A DNA stretch of 64,000 nucleotides from Acephala macrosclerotiorum (Eukaryota; Ascomycota; Leotiomycetes; Helotiales; Mollisiaceae): assembly GCA_014904845.1 (NCBI GenBank), contig MU119276.1, positions 161,512 to 225,511 on the forward strand, in the 5' to 3' direction. The position numbers and the translations under genes were made by a program. The notes beneath the pieces are model-generated. The model worked only from the letters and a program-made list of their open reading frames with translations. It had not been told where the DNA came from and made no database searches. The first letter of the stretch is position 1. Each line of letters opens with the position of its first letter. Shown here in pieces: positions 46,367 to 57,047 of the stretch.

Positions 46367-47084
46367 TGTTGGTGGTGGTTGAAGAGAAAATTGTCGCGAA
46401 CAAGTCGAAGCTGTTGCAATCTGTCTCTTGAGCTTGACGCGGCTTTGCAGGGGCCGCTGACGGGAGCTAAGCTTCACGTGACTGCACTCAATATCTTGAG
46501 CAAGCGGAGGTGAGAAGCTGTTTACGAGGAGAGGTTCGATTATTTAGGGATTGATATTAACCCCTTAGAATTAATGCAAAGACTGTCATGTTTAGTCTGA
46601 TGGAGTTGTTTGTAGGAAAAACAGATTGGATTTCAAACCAAGAAAATCCGGTTGTCCTTGAGCTTGAGCTTGAATGACCACTTGAACCTGGGACAATAAC
46701 CATATTTCCTGACTTATTTAGGAAGGTAACAGCCAGATTTCAGATGATTCGAGGTTTTCAGACGTGATGAATAAGTTTTAGAGATCTTCTTCCATACCAA
46801 TCCCCTACTTATATCCGTTGCTTGTAAACTCTACACATCCAACTCCCAACTTCACATGGAAATGTACCAAAGTACGTAGGACATGCAGAATGGGACAAAT
46901 CCTCTCTCCTTACACTAGTGTACAATGTACAAGAAGTATGCTAAGTGACGTCTAAAACTTTTGTTTTAATCACATCGGCATCACCCCAGGCAAAGCAGCT
47001 TCTTTCTGCATAAAGCTTCACCCCTCAATGCCTTCTACCCTCCCTCCAACTCCCCTCCCATTACTCCTCCCACCTTGTAACATC
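46367..47084. other. Intergenic, STT3 promoter and subunit e 3' flank
   Basis: No gene supported. The first part must hold the STT3 promoter. Confidence 0.45.
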
Positions 47085-47653
47085 CTATGGGTTCTCTGCC
47101 GCAACAACTTTCAAATATGCCTCCAGGTCGAATCGTGAGTCGTTTGGATCTCTTATGACTGTTTGCAAAAGGTCAGCATGGTTCGGAACGCAATCACCAG
47201 CTGATAGCGCAATCCACAGCCTAAGAACTCGTAACCGCCACGCTTTGTTGTTTTATATCCTAACATCCTTGGAACGACGTGCAGGCCAAGTCGAGAAACG
47301 GGAGAATTTTGAGATAAAGAAACAACGTACCATCCCCTCCTTCTGTCTTTGCACTCGCTGGCATGTTCTTTTTCGAGTATTCCGCCTTCGCCTTCTCAAT
47401 CAAGGATTGCTTATGTTGGTATTCTCGGTCGATCGCGGCGAGCTTCGCTGCTGAGGAAAGCTTTGCTTGGTGGTAGAGTCCGTAGAAGATACCGGCGCCC
47501 AAAGCCGAGTATCGGAGAACCTGGAAAAATATGAATCAGTAGGATGTCATGCTGAATGCGATTGACAACGTTGCAATCTGCTGAAAGCCATTGATGGGGT
47601 ACTGGAACCATGCGCAAAAAGATTTAACATACGTTCACCCCAGTGGAAGCCAT
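47085..47653 (-). CDS. ATP21: Mitochondrial ATP synthase subunit e
   Basis: Small inner-membrane subunit needed for dimerisation of the F1Fo ATP synthase and cristae shape. Three exons (47653-47633, 47520-47331, 47158-47085) give 94 residues in frame. The N-terminal helix (VLRYSALGAGIFYGLYHQ) contains the GxxxG-like motif GAGIFYG used for dimer contacts. A charged coiled coil (REYQHKQSLIEKAKAEYSKK) follows, and the tail ends AYLKVVAAENP. It shares an upstream region of about 430 bp with the dynein intermediate chain gene. Confidence 0.9.
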
Positions 47654-48082
47654 TAGGGGAGCTGTTGTGCAACAAAGAGAACGAGCAGATCGATGGAGAG
47701 GAGCCTGAACGAGCGCAATGTGTCGATGGGTATCAATTGACAGGATATCGCAGAAGTGGGAATCGCCGCTGGTTGTTGTGGACTGAGAAGCTCTTTTTTG
47801 AGGGTCGGTTTGGTCCGGGATAGAGCTTGCGATCCTCCCGAAAGCTATCACGTGATTCCAATTTACTGTTACGCGGTTCCCTTCAACAAACGCGACCATA
47901 AATGCATCAGAGAGGGAAGACGACGCTGGTGCGATTTGAAGCCAACTATCTCAAAACTGTACTGTCAAATATTGATACTATCTGCCTTCCTTGACTCGAC
48001 ATCCTGCGAAGCTCGTACTTCCCTCCGGAGATTAAATACAACGGTGCTTCGCTGTCCATCGATATGGGCGAGAGTCGCAAGC
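47654..48082. promoter_or_regulatory. Divergent promoter region, ATP synthase e and dynein intermediate chain
   Basis: About 430 bp between two divergent housekeeping genes. No motif was identified with confidence. Confidence 0.4.
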
Positions 48083-50241
48083 ATGATGCAACAACGCAGA
48101 GATGAGATTCTGGCAAAGAAGGCCAAGCTTGCGGAGCTGAAACGGCAGAGGGAGCTTCGGACACGAGAGATATCAAGTAGCAGGCAGAGCATCGGCAGTT
48201 CTAGTGATGTAAAGAGTTCCTGCTTCCTTCAATATTGGATACTGACAGACATCAGCTCATAGCACCGACACCAAGTCGAGCAGAGAACCGCGAAGAGCTA
48301 GATAAGTATATTTCGTCGATACTGGTAGCGGGGGATAAGAGCAGACCCGGTTCAACCGGACCTGGAGGCTTTGGTTCCCCTCAGGGGAAAGGCAGTCGGC
48401 CCAACAGTGTACTCAGTGCTGGAGAGCTTAGCAACGAGAATTCAGAACCATCTGTCAATCAGATCCAACCGCCACAAGCCCTCTCGATATCCACGCAGAC
48501 TCTCACCACTGTCCCTCTCTCGACAGTATACGAATTCCAACCATCGCCGGTGAAGGAGGTCTTCTCATATAGCAAAGGAGTACAAACCACAGAAGAATGG
48601 GGAACACAGACATCACGGCCAAAGGCGTTTGAGGATGAAGACGAGGATGAAGGGGAGTTGCCAACAACCTCAACGCCCAGCAAGAGGCTTAGTAGACGGA
48701 TGCGAGACAGAGAAGACGAGCTGCGGGAAAACATCCGGAAGGAGATTGAAGAGGAGCTCAAAGCAACTCAAGAGTTGACTGTAGATGGACCTTTAAAGAT
48801 ATCACAAAGTACGGCAAAGGCAAATTTCCCAGCCAGGGCGCTCACGAGTGAGGAGCTAAATGCTGTCACTGCGTCTGATGACTTTATGGACTTCGTGGAG
48901 AGGTCCAGCAAAGTCATTGAGAGAGCCTTGGATCAGGAATACGATATTTTGGCAGACTACGCACTCAGCGGCGACACTGGAGTTGAGGATGAAGATGATA
49001 TGTACACAGGGAAGGGTCGTCGAAGGGTCAAGGAGGTTGCTCAGTTTTACGACGAGCGGTGGTCGAAAAAGAGAATGATCAGCGACATCAGTTTCTCTCC
49101 CAAATTCCCCGAACTTGTCCTTGCAGCATACACGAAGAATCCATCAGCACCACACGAGCCAGATGGACTTGTCCAAGTGTGGAACATGCATCTCCACGAC
49201 CGACCAGAATTTGTGTTTCATGCACAGTCAGATGTCTTGGCCGCCAAATTCTCACCATTTCACCCGAATTTAATTATTGGAGGATGCTATAGCGGTCAAG
49301 TCTTGTTGTGGGATACAAGAGCAAAATCCTCACCAGTACAAAAGACGCCTCTTACTGGCTCAGGCCATACTCATCCAATCTATTCCGTCGATATTGTCGG
49401 TACCCAAAACGCCAACAACATCATCTCATGCTCCACCGACGGCGTTGTCTGCGGCTGGACAGTCGATATGCTCGCCCAGCCCCAAGAGCTCCTCACACTC
49501 ACCACTCCACCGCCTGCAAAGACCGAAGACCTCTCTCCCATTTGCATGGCCTTCCCACAAACGGACCCAACATACTTCCTCATTGGCTCCGAAGAAGGCA
49601 CCATCTTCCCCTGCCATCGTTATGATCGTGCCGGAGCGAAGGCAGGTGTCGACCAACGCGTGAGCTACCGTGGCCACGCTGCGCCAGTGATGTCTATCGA
49701 TTTCCATCCCGCAAGAGGACCTGTTGATCTTGGTGATCTTGTACTTTCTTCATCTCTTGACTGGAGCGTCAGATTGTGGAAGGTCCGTGCGCCCGCCGCC
49801 ACATCCACGACTAGTATTACAAGCGAAAGCCATTCCGTTACCCCTATTCTTGACTTCACCCGCGAAGACGTTGTCTATGACGCTGCGTGGTCGCCTGTTA
49901 AGCCTGGTGTATTTTCTCTCGTGGATGGAGCAGGTAATCTAGAGGTTTGGGACATCACTGTTGATATCGAGGTGCCAGTCACAAAGGTGTCGCCTAGTAA
50001 TAGGAAAGGTGGGCGAAGCATGATGTCGAAGAGTCTGAACAAACTTGCGTGGGAAGAAACTGAAGGCAAGAGACTCGCAACTGGTGGTATTGATGGGACT
50101 GTGACTGTATTTGAGGTCGGTCCTGATCTAGGAGGAAAGGAGAGCGCGAGGAACGAGGAGTGGACAAACGTGAAGAAATTAGTGGCCAGACTAGAGAGCA
50201 CTGTCAATGGATCAGTCGCTAATGGTGTAAATGGGTTGTGA
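48083..50241 (+). CDS. Cytoplasmic dynein intermediate chain
   Basis: WD40 subunit of the dynein motor that links heavy chains to dynactin and cargo. Two exons (48083-48208, 48256-50241) encode 703 residues. The N-terminus (MMQQRRDEILAKKAKLAELK) is the charged coiled coil that binds p150-glued/NudE. It is followed by a Ser/Pro linker, the SKGVQTTEEWGTQT segment typical of light-chain (LC8-type) binding, and a second acidic/coiled stretch. The C-terminal half folds as WD40 repeats, for example FSPFHPNLIIGGCYSGQVLLW, NNIISCSTDGVVCGWTVD and DLVLSSSLDWSVRLWKV. The alternative ATG three bases downstream cannot be excluded. Confidence 0.93.
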
Positions 50242-50522
50242 TATCCATGCCATCAGCAAGAGCGGAGATAGGCAAGATTTCGATATGTGCTGTATGGTAG
50301 ATATGGCGTTGCGTGTGTACATATACCCAAACCAAACCATGGTTTTCTCATTTGTCACAGCATAGGCATTTGAAATTGAGCATTTCAGTCAATTTCACTG
50401 CATTTTTGTGGGCGGAAAACCATACTGTGCCAAATAACACTTAGGCTAATCCTCCGTTACGCCATGCTGATAACTCATTTCAAGACAGACATTCTCGCCA
50501 TGATAGCGACGCAGAATACTTC
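50242..50522. other. Short intergenic region
   Basis: Convergent 3' flanks of the dynein chain gene and the first tandem paralogue; nothing else is visible. Confidence 0.5.
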
Positions 50523-51221
50523 TCACTTCTTGTTTCTGATGACAAACTCAGGAGAGTCGGACTCGGCGCGGCCTCTCTTGGTAGGAGGTTCATTGTCCAT
50601 ACCGCCCATCTCGAGATCCTACAGCAAATCTCAAAGTCAGAAAGCCCAGTCAATACAAGGATATTGAGAAATTTAAGCTTACTTCTTCGGCCTTAATAGC
50701 TTTCCTTCCAGCAACCTTATTCTTTCGATATAGTATGGAACGAAGATGATCCTCCTTACTTCGAATCTGACAATTTGCCGTTAATAATCACCCTTCTGTC
50801 CCAGGACTTTCAAAACACCACCTACCAGATCAATAACAGCCTGCTTCTCAACTACCATCCGTTCCCGAAACCGATCTGCACCCTCCTCCAACCCAGGAAA
50901 CCGCTTGCTGAACTCCTCCATACTAATGCTATCATCCGGCTTCATAGCATCCTTCCAAATCAAATTAACAGCGTATTCCCAAGCCATATAATACTGCTCA
51001 ATAGTGAATTCTTGTTGCGGATTAAGTTCATCCATCTTGTGCGCGAATTGGCCGGGGCGGATGAACTGGCCGACGAAGGTACGGCCGATTCGGGACTTAG
51101 GTTTGCCGATTACGATTCGGGGGTATTTGAGGGTGGTGTAGTCGGATACCGAGGTGAGTTTGGTGGTTGTCAACTGCCTCACGGCAGAGGTGAGGGAAAG
51201 GACTTCCTTGGACGGAGCCAT
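50523..51221 (-). CDS. Tandem-family protein A, unknown function, intact
   Basis: Three exons (51221-50826, 50766-50683, 50618-50523) encode 191 residues in frame. The core segment DYTTLKYPRIVIGKPKSR and the helical FTIEQYYMAWEYAVNLIW recur in two further copies at 51.7-53.9 kb. The C-terminus (RKNKVAGRKAIKAEE, then PPTKRGRAESDSPEF) is basic and nuclear-protein-like. I know no domain name for the family. The absence of a signal peptide or membrane segment points to the cytosol or nucleus. This is the only copy of the three with a complete frame and a clear start. Confidence 0.65.
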
Positions 51222-51749
51222 GATTGCGGTTGTTGGTTGTGGGAGGAAGAAGAAAAGTTAGGGAGGAAGGAAATCTTATACTTGGATGATAGAGGGTTGT
51301 AGCGTGCGCTCGCTATTTTTGCGCTACGGCTACCGCTGCGAAGATGACAACGGCTGGGGTCGAAAAGGGGAACGAATCACGTGACTGCAATGGGTGTAGG
51401 TAACACTTCACCGAATTGACTCAAATCGCTGACTTAAGGTTATCACAATTACGAGTGGTGGTTCAGATTTGAAAGCTCTTTCTAGGCTGGAGCTTTTGTG
51501 ATTTATCTTGGTAGAATGCTGCTATGTAAGTCCATCTCGCGCTCCACCAGCCAACTCTTCCACACCGGAAAGCCACTGCTTTCAATCTGAGTACCAGGAA
51601 GGAACGCAGCCCAAACTTTCTCGGCCATCTCTCCGATTCCGGAGTCTTGAACTTGGCTTTCTTCGTCTCCAGGATATCGGCGTTAAGGTCAGCGTTTCTG
51701 GCTCTCTTTCCTAATTTTGCAGAGTCATGTTATAGCATGAGTCTCTCCG
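51222..51749. other. Intergenic, no gene seen
   Basis: Upstream flank of paralogue A. A plus-strand open frame at 51508-51714 has no recognisable domain. Confidence 0.4.
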
Positions 51750-52570
51750 GTTGCTACATCAAAGGGTAGAGATCAGCCGTGGAGCCTGGCTATTACAATT
51801 CAAACAACGAAAACATCCCTTTTCAATCTTGCTAGCTATCCTTTTCGCCTTAGCAATCAATGGAGCTGCCTTCTTTAACGGCTCTTCACGTCTCCGTTCT
51901 GCTCCCTTCTGGCGTAGGTGCAAACGTTCGTCTTCAAAAGGAATCTTGAAATGTTGGATCTAGACCTTTATTAGGATGTCCCTAGTTCTTGGGCCAATCG
52001 CGGATCACATACCACCTCAAGCAACTTCTGTTTCTGTCTACCAAGTTCCTCTTGATACTCCTCTCTACTCAAATGTCGCACTTGATGGCGGAAGATCGAA
52101 ATGTCAAACTTCTTATGGTCGGAGCCAGACAATGCGATGTCCTAAGGGAAGTTGATAGCATAGTCTTAGGCGCGTCGATTCTGTTCAATAGTGAATCGGA
52201 TCCTCGTTTTCTCGCGATCAAGCAAGACCTTGAACGAAGGTGTCGGTCCCAGTGAATAGCTTTCGGAAGAAATCCTCCTGCTCCTTTGGCTTCTTCCACC
52301 TCTTAAGCATGTTTTTAAGACAATCTTTCATCCTGTTCGACGGATACTTGATCTTCGAGTAATGCTTGATCTCGGTGATCTCTTTGGGCACTTTGGTGTT
52401 GGGTTCGCCTTCGTCAGCTTCGTTTTCTGACTGTCCTCGGAATCAGAATGATTCATGGCATTGGTATGAGCCTCACACGCTGAAGGTCTCTCGTATGAGT
52501 GGTGATTGAATTTGATGACATCGGCGCTAGCCTCGAAGGGGTCAGTGGTAGTGGGTGGCTGCAACGCCAT
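51750..52570 (-). pseudogene. Tandem-family copy B, degraded
   Basis: From the ATG at 52570 (MALQPPTTTDPF) the order of segments matches the sister copies: an SDSEDSQ stretch, EITEIKHYSKIKYPSNRMK, then RFTIEQNRRA-stop-DYAINFP-stop-D. The two stops fall exactly where copies A and C have Trp. Frames also switch between the N-terminal part and the core. The charged C-terminal helix (HLSREEYQEELGRQKQ) is still readable, and basic sequence continues to about 51750. Clearly broken. Confidence 0.6.
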
Positions 52571-52762
52571 GTTGCGTCGTGAAAGGTGGGTATTTGGAAG
52601 AATGGAGGCTTGAGAAGAATTCTATAGAGGGGTCTGTCGGCAAAGGAGGTAGGAGGTTAGGAGTCAAGAATTGCGCTAACGCAAGAGGTGAAGTACAGAG
52701 ACGGAGGCATTGATATTCCGAAAAGGGAAAGATCGCAAGCACTATCATCTTCCACAACACTA

Positions 52763-53866
52763 TCACTCTTTCGACTCCCTAAACTCAACGCAGGCAGTAG
52801 CTGGGAACTCCACCGTCCCATTCCCACGTTCGTATTCTCTCCGAACCCAGAAATTGTACGTTAGAAAAGGTTCAGACTCTTTAGCTTTGAGAAACGCAAG
52901 TGCATCTCCCTCCCTAATCAGCTCATGGCCAGAAGCTGTACGAGGTACATCATAGACTATGATAACAGATTCATCCCTGTCCACTTTTTCCATCGGTGGA
53001 ACTCTTGACTCTCCTTCCAGGTACGTCATTTTAGTTTTCTTCAATGATAAACCTAGATTTGCAATCTTCTGATTCTCCAACGATAGTTGCTGACTTAAGT
53101 AATCGTCCAGTTTCTACCAATTGATTAGTCCTCAGAAAAGAGCAAAGAGCAATCGGGATGCGGATTTTACCTCTCCAGCATTAGCATACCGCTTCATCAA
53201 CTTCAAAGCTATCAAGTCCGCATCCTCCGTGCGCCCGCGCTTCATAGCTTTCTCCCACTTCCGCATTGCAGTCTCTTTATGCTTCACAAGTCTCTGCGCT
53301 CGTGTCATGAGTTGCTCATTCCTGATCTATCATCTAATCAACCTAACTCTCTTTTTCTTTACACAAATTTTTAGATCGGGAAGAAAAGGACTTACAGAAT
53401 CTATGCACCTCGTCTTCTCCTTGGCCATCTCTCTCTCAAACTCAGCCTTGTTCATACCCGGACGTGCCTCACGGAAAACCTTCAAATCAAACATTTTCGA
53501 ACCCCAAATTTGATTCACAGCATACTCCCATGCAAGACAATACTGCTCAATCGTAAATCTGTGGTTTGGATTGAGACGGTCTAATTGACGACAGAAAGCG
53601 TTGGGATGCATGAGTTGCTTGTCAAGTGGTTTGGATTTGCGGGTGCGAGGAGTTCCGCCGATCATTTTGAGGGGGTAGATTAGTTTGGAATAGTTCTTTA
53701 CTTCGGTAATGTGGTGGATGATGTTGGTGGTTCTTATGGGGTTTGATGTTTGGAGTGGAGCGCCGTCTGAGATGGACGAGATTGAGTCATCAGATTCATT
53801 TCCAATGTCTGAGCAGACATCAGAATCGGAAAAGGAATTTATGGCTTTGTTTGAGCCGCGAAAAAG
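52763..53866 (-). CDS. Tandem-family copy C, 5' end uncertain (possibly a pseudogene)
   Basis: The conserved core (EVKNYSKLIYPLKMIGG, then RFTIEQYCLAWEYAVNQIW) and the following helix (RPGMNKAEFEREMAKEKTR) are intact. Introns near 53335-53390 and 53100-53165 join it to a C-terminal part rich in charged helices and ending AFLKAKESEPFLTYNFW ... ACVEFRESKE. The open frame begins after a TGA at 53867, and no in-frame ATG precedes 53665. A start at 53665 would cut the N-terminal SDSD segment found in copy B. The TGA is therefore either a nonsense mutation or lies in an unrecognised intron. Confidence 0.5.
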
Positions 53867-55007
53867 TCAGCTATTCAACATAGATGAATGTGGGTGTGAA
53901 GCTATGCCGTACTCTGCAGGCGGTTGAGGAGCGCGCTCGAGCTGGATCGAGGTCGTTGGAGAAAGTCTTGGCAGCTCACGTGAACATGTTCGAGATAATG
54001 TCCCCAGAGCTGGTAACTGTTGTTGTATTTCTGACATTCTGACAATCTCATGAGAAGCCGGCCGTTGGATCGGGGCTTGTTTTCGTTGCACATCGAAAAT
54101 CCGCAATAACAACTTGGACATTGAGATCACCTATGACATCCAAACCACGCGTCCAACGCACAAAGTCGAGCTCCGCCATGGAAAATATCCACAGCCCCGC
54201 TCAAGGAAAGACATGCAAAAAACATACAACAGTAGGGATTCGCTGATGGTCACCCACTCAACTACTGATCTACCGATTTAAGGCTTGTGTATAGCAGAGC
54301 GGACGGGATGCCCATTTCTCCTTAATCTATGGTCGTATGTGACAAGCAGAGGTAGTATTGATATCTATATTTCTCTTCAGTCTGCGATGCGGCAGAATCA
54401 GATCGTGGATCTAGTGGTTGGCTCCTAGGATCCGGGGAAACAAGATTTGGCAATACACGGCTCGGGTTTTTCGATCGTCGAGCACGCTTTTTTGTTCAGT
54501 CTCGTGTATAAATTGTTAACCTGAAGCGTGCATATAACATTGAAAGTATTCGATAGACTGATAAAGTGCCGGAGGGGTGGGTGGCTTCTCGTTTGCCACC
54601 TTCGTTACGATTATTCTTTTGCGATCGATGCCACATACACTTATTCATTATTCAGTTGAGCTTCCTAGTATCGCTATATCCTGAAGCTAAATTCATGCAC
54701 GCAAGTGAGAGGTGGAAAAGGCCTAGTTCTAGAAGATAAAAATCGTGGCAGGTTTCTAGATCACGTATCCGTACGTCACCATCTAAACGGGCCTTGCCTC
54801 GCTTACTTGATGCTCCCTGTACTTATAGCTCCGATCCTTATTCCTCCCAGAAGGAATCCTTTAGACCTATAGACATCAAAGACGGCATTCCTGTGGGTTT
54901 CCGTGGAGGTTTTTGTGATCTAGGGTCACGTGTTGCAAGTCAAAAACCCTTCCTCAAAACTGCTTCTGTGCATGAATAGATTTCCATCACTACAACCTCA
55001 GTTACAG
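53867..55007. other. Intergenic, remains of the copy C 5' region then nothing recognisable
   Basis: A minus-strand frame at 53867-54130 contains APQPPAEY, which loosely resembles ALQPPTTT of copy B, so it may be the lost N-terminal end of copy C. From 54131 to 55007 no gene is supported. Confidence 0.35.
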
Positions 55008-56409
55008 TCATTTACAGATTCCGTCAGCAGCCACCAAAGCAGCACCCACCAAATGCGTGCTTCTAAAATCCGGATAATCAACCGTCGAGTTCGCCGTCCA
55101 CCCACCCGTGCAATTCCAGCCCTTATCACACGTCTTCAATGCCGCTGTTACAGATTGAGTCACCACCGCCGCTATCGAGCCCTTCACTGCGGTGTCTTCC
55201 GTGGTTCGATACAGATACGCTAGCTGTCGCAGGAATATCGCCTTGAAGCCTTGCTGGTCTTGATTACAGCTCCCATCTGCCTCGCAGAGCTCTGTCGCTA
55301 TGCCGTTTGGTGCGAATTTGCTGATGGCCGTAGCTAAGATTGGCTTTGTGTACTCGAGATACGAGGTGTTGCCTGTGGCGCGGTATAGGAATGAGAGACC
55401 GCCGAGCAATTGCTATGGATTCCAAATCAAATTAGTACCTTGGCCGAGAGAAACGAGAAAAGGAACATAAAGGAAGACGAACGCCATAAGAGTAGCTCCA
55501 CTGATCAGTATGCACTGCACAAGCCACCGTATCCACACCATCCCCCACCCACCCCGTAGTCAGATTCACCAGGCCGGACGAAACAACCCAGTTAAACAAC
55601 TCTTCTGTGATAGCGAGGAGCGTCTCATTTCGCGTCATCAAGTAAGCTCTGGAAGCCAAGGAAATGAAGCCCAATTGCGTGATGCCCGATTTGTAAGTAG
55701 GATACTGGCTGGGATCGGTCGACTGTGCACGTAATTAGATGGGGAAATGTGAAGGGGGAGGGGGAGATATAACCCAATAGATTCCTCCTCCACAGTCTGA
55801 GGTGTGATAGGAGTATACTTCGTCGATTGTTCGTTGGACTAGGGAAATCCATGTCCCATTCCCGTGTCTGGGGAGACCAGGCACGAAGCTTTCGGGTCCA
55901 TAAAGCTCGCCGCCAGCCGCGACTTTCTTTCTGTCAACCAGGTGTAGGCTATGAATGGAGAGAAGTTGGACATACCGGCTTGCGCGTACCATTCAACATC
56001 GTCGTTCCATCTTCCGACAACTAAGCTCACGTATGAGTGATTCGTGCCGAAGAAGTCATGTGCTTGATCATAAGAGTTGATCACCAGTGCCTCTCCAACC
56101 GTTTCCGCGAATTGATTTGAGGCAGTGTATTTGGCGTAGTCCATATACGTCTATATTCACACCCTTGGTTAGTATATTCCACGTAATTGAATGAGGGAGA
56201 CTTACCTCGAAAATACTACCGCTTTCCCACCACGGCGAGATAGATTGGTCAAAGAGTCCGGCTGTCACATTTGGGGAGGCGTAGTAGTATTCCATCAACC
56301 TTGACAAGACTTCTGTCGATGCTTGCGTGTAATCCGTCTTTGAAGTTGGAGGCCGGGCTAGGGCTAGAGGCAGGAGGCCGAAGGCTGGAAGGAGGAAGGA
56401 GAGCTTCAT
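55008..56409 (-). CDS. Secreted GH76 alpha-1,6-mannanase-like glycosidase
   Basis: Five exons (56409-56206, 56150-55972, 55930-55774, 55722-55483, 55412-55008) give 394 residues in frame. The signal peptide is KLSFLLPAFGLLPLALA. GH76 marks: the WNDDVEWYAQAG segment with the catalytic Asp pair, TSDCGGGIYW, YKSGITQLGFISLA, TEELFNWVV, DTVACAVHTDQWSYSYG and GIATELCEADGSCNQDQQGFK. GH76 enzymes act on alpha-1,6-mannan; fungal Dfg5/Dcw1 members help attach GPI-proteins to the wall. No GPI-anchor signal is seen at the C-terminus, so a secreted form is more likely. The second intron (55971-55931) has a weak GTCCAA donor but is the only one that keeps the frame. Confidence 0.8.
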
Positions 56410-57047
56410 GGTTGGCGTGCTGGATGATCAGGACCCGAGAATCCGGTTGGGAGTGAGAAAGGCAGGGAGAGTAGAAGTTTAACGAGAGGCTGAAAACAAA
56501 TATGAGCGCGCATATAAAAGTAATCACGCCACTTAAATTCTGCAAGGCTGGGATTCATTCAACACATCCTCGCATTGCATATCCGACAAACTGCATTCGG
56601 ATCATGTAGGCCTTTTAAATGTTAATTCTGAGGTGATTGTGGCCGTGTCTCCAAGGGGTGGCCAGACCAATCACCTGGTCGAGATCATAGTGTTTTACTA
56701 TATCTAGTTAAACACTGGTCATTGCTCATTAACATTCAATAGGCCCTATAGGGAGTAACGTTGCTTCTCCAAATAATTCGCAGATACCAGATATCGGTTA
56801 CAGATTGCTGGTAATGGTGGTCCGGAAGGTGCCGAGACGGCGTGGTGGCTAAGGAGGCGAAAGTGGCCCCTCACTCCGGGGAGAATCCCTGAATCGGCAC
56901 GCTACCGGGTTCTCTAGAGTGGGATGAAGGGTCTGTCGTTTGACTCATGGGAATTTGAGGGCAAGGGTGGGCTGGCATTTGACTTCTAAGAATTTCATCT
57001 CATGTCCTCTTTCTCGTCACGTACAACTGTCCCGAGGTTGTCGCTCC
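56410..57047. other. Intergenic, no gene supported
   Basis: Contains a 72-nt segment (56829-56900) closed by perfect 7-bp complementary ends GTGCCGA/TCGGCAC, with a CCCC/GGGG hairpin inside. It looks tRNA-sized but lacks tRNA signatures. Confidence 0.4.

Noticed and set aside
49277..49663. 128-codon plus-strand open frame
   Set aside because: Out-of-frame shadow inside the dynein intermediate chain WD40 coding sequence.
43800..50241. STT3 - ATP synthase e - dynein chain order as a possible functional cluster
   Set aside because: These are unrelated housekeeping genes; adjacency is more likely conserved synteny than a shared pathway.
55931..55992. Apparent frameshift in the GH76 gene, or a 27-nt intron
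   Set aside because: A 41-nt GT-AG intron (55971-55931) restores the frame, and the total exon length becomes an exact multiple of three, so no lesion is needed.
56829..56900. tRNA-like 72-nt segment with perfect 7-bp closing ends
   Set aside because: Length and acceptor-like ends fit, but there is no TTCGANNC T-loop, the presumed T-stem bases do not pair and the D-arm pattern is wrong. Probably chance or a long-dead tRNA; a covariance-model search would settle it.
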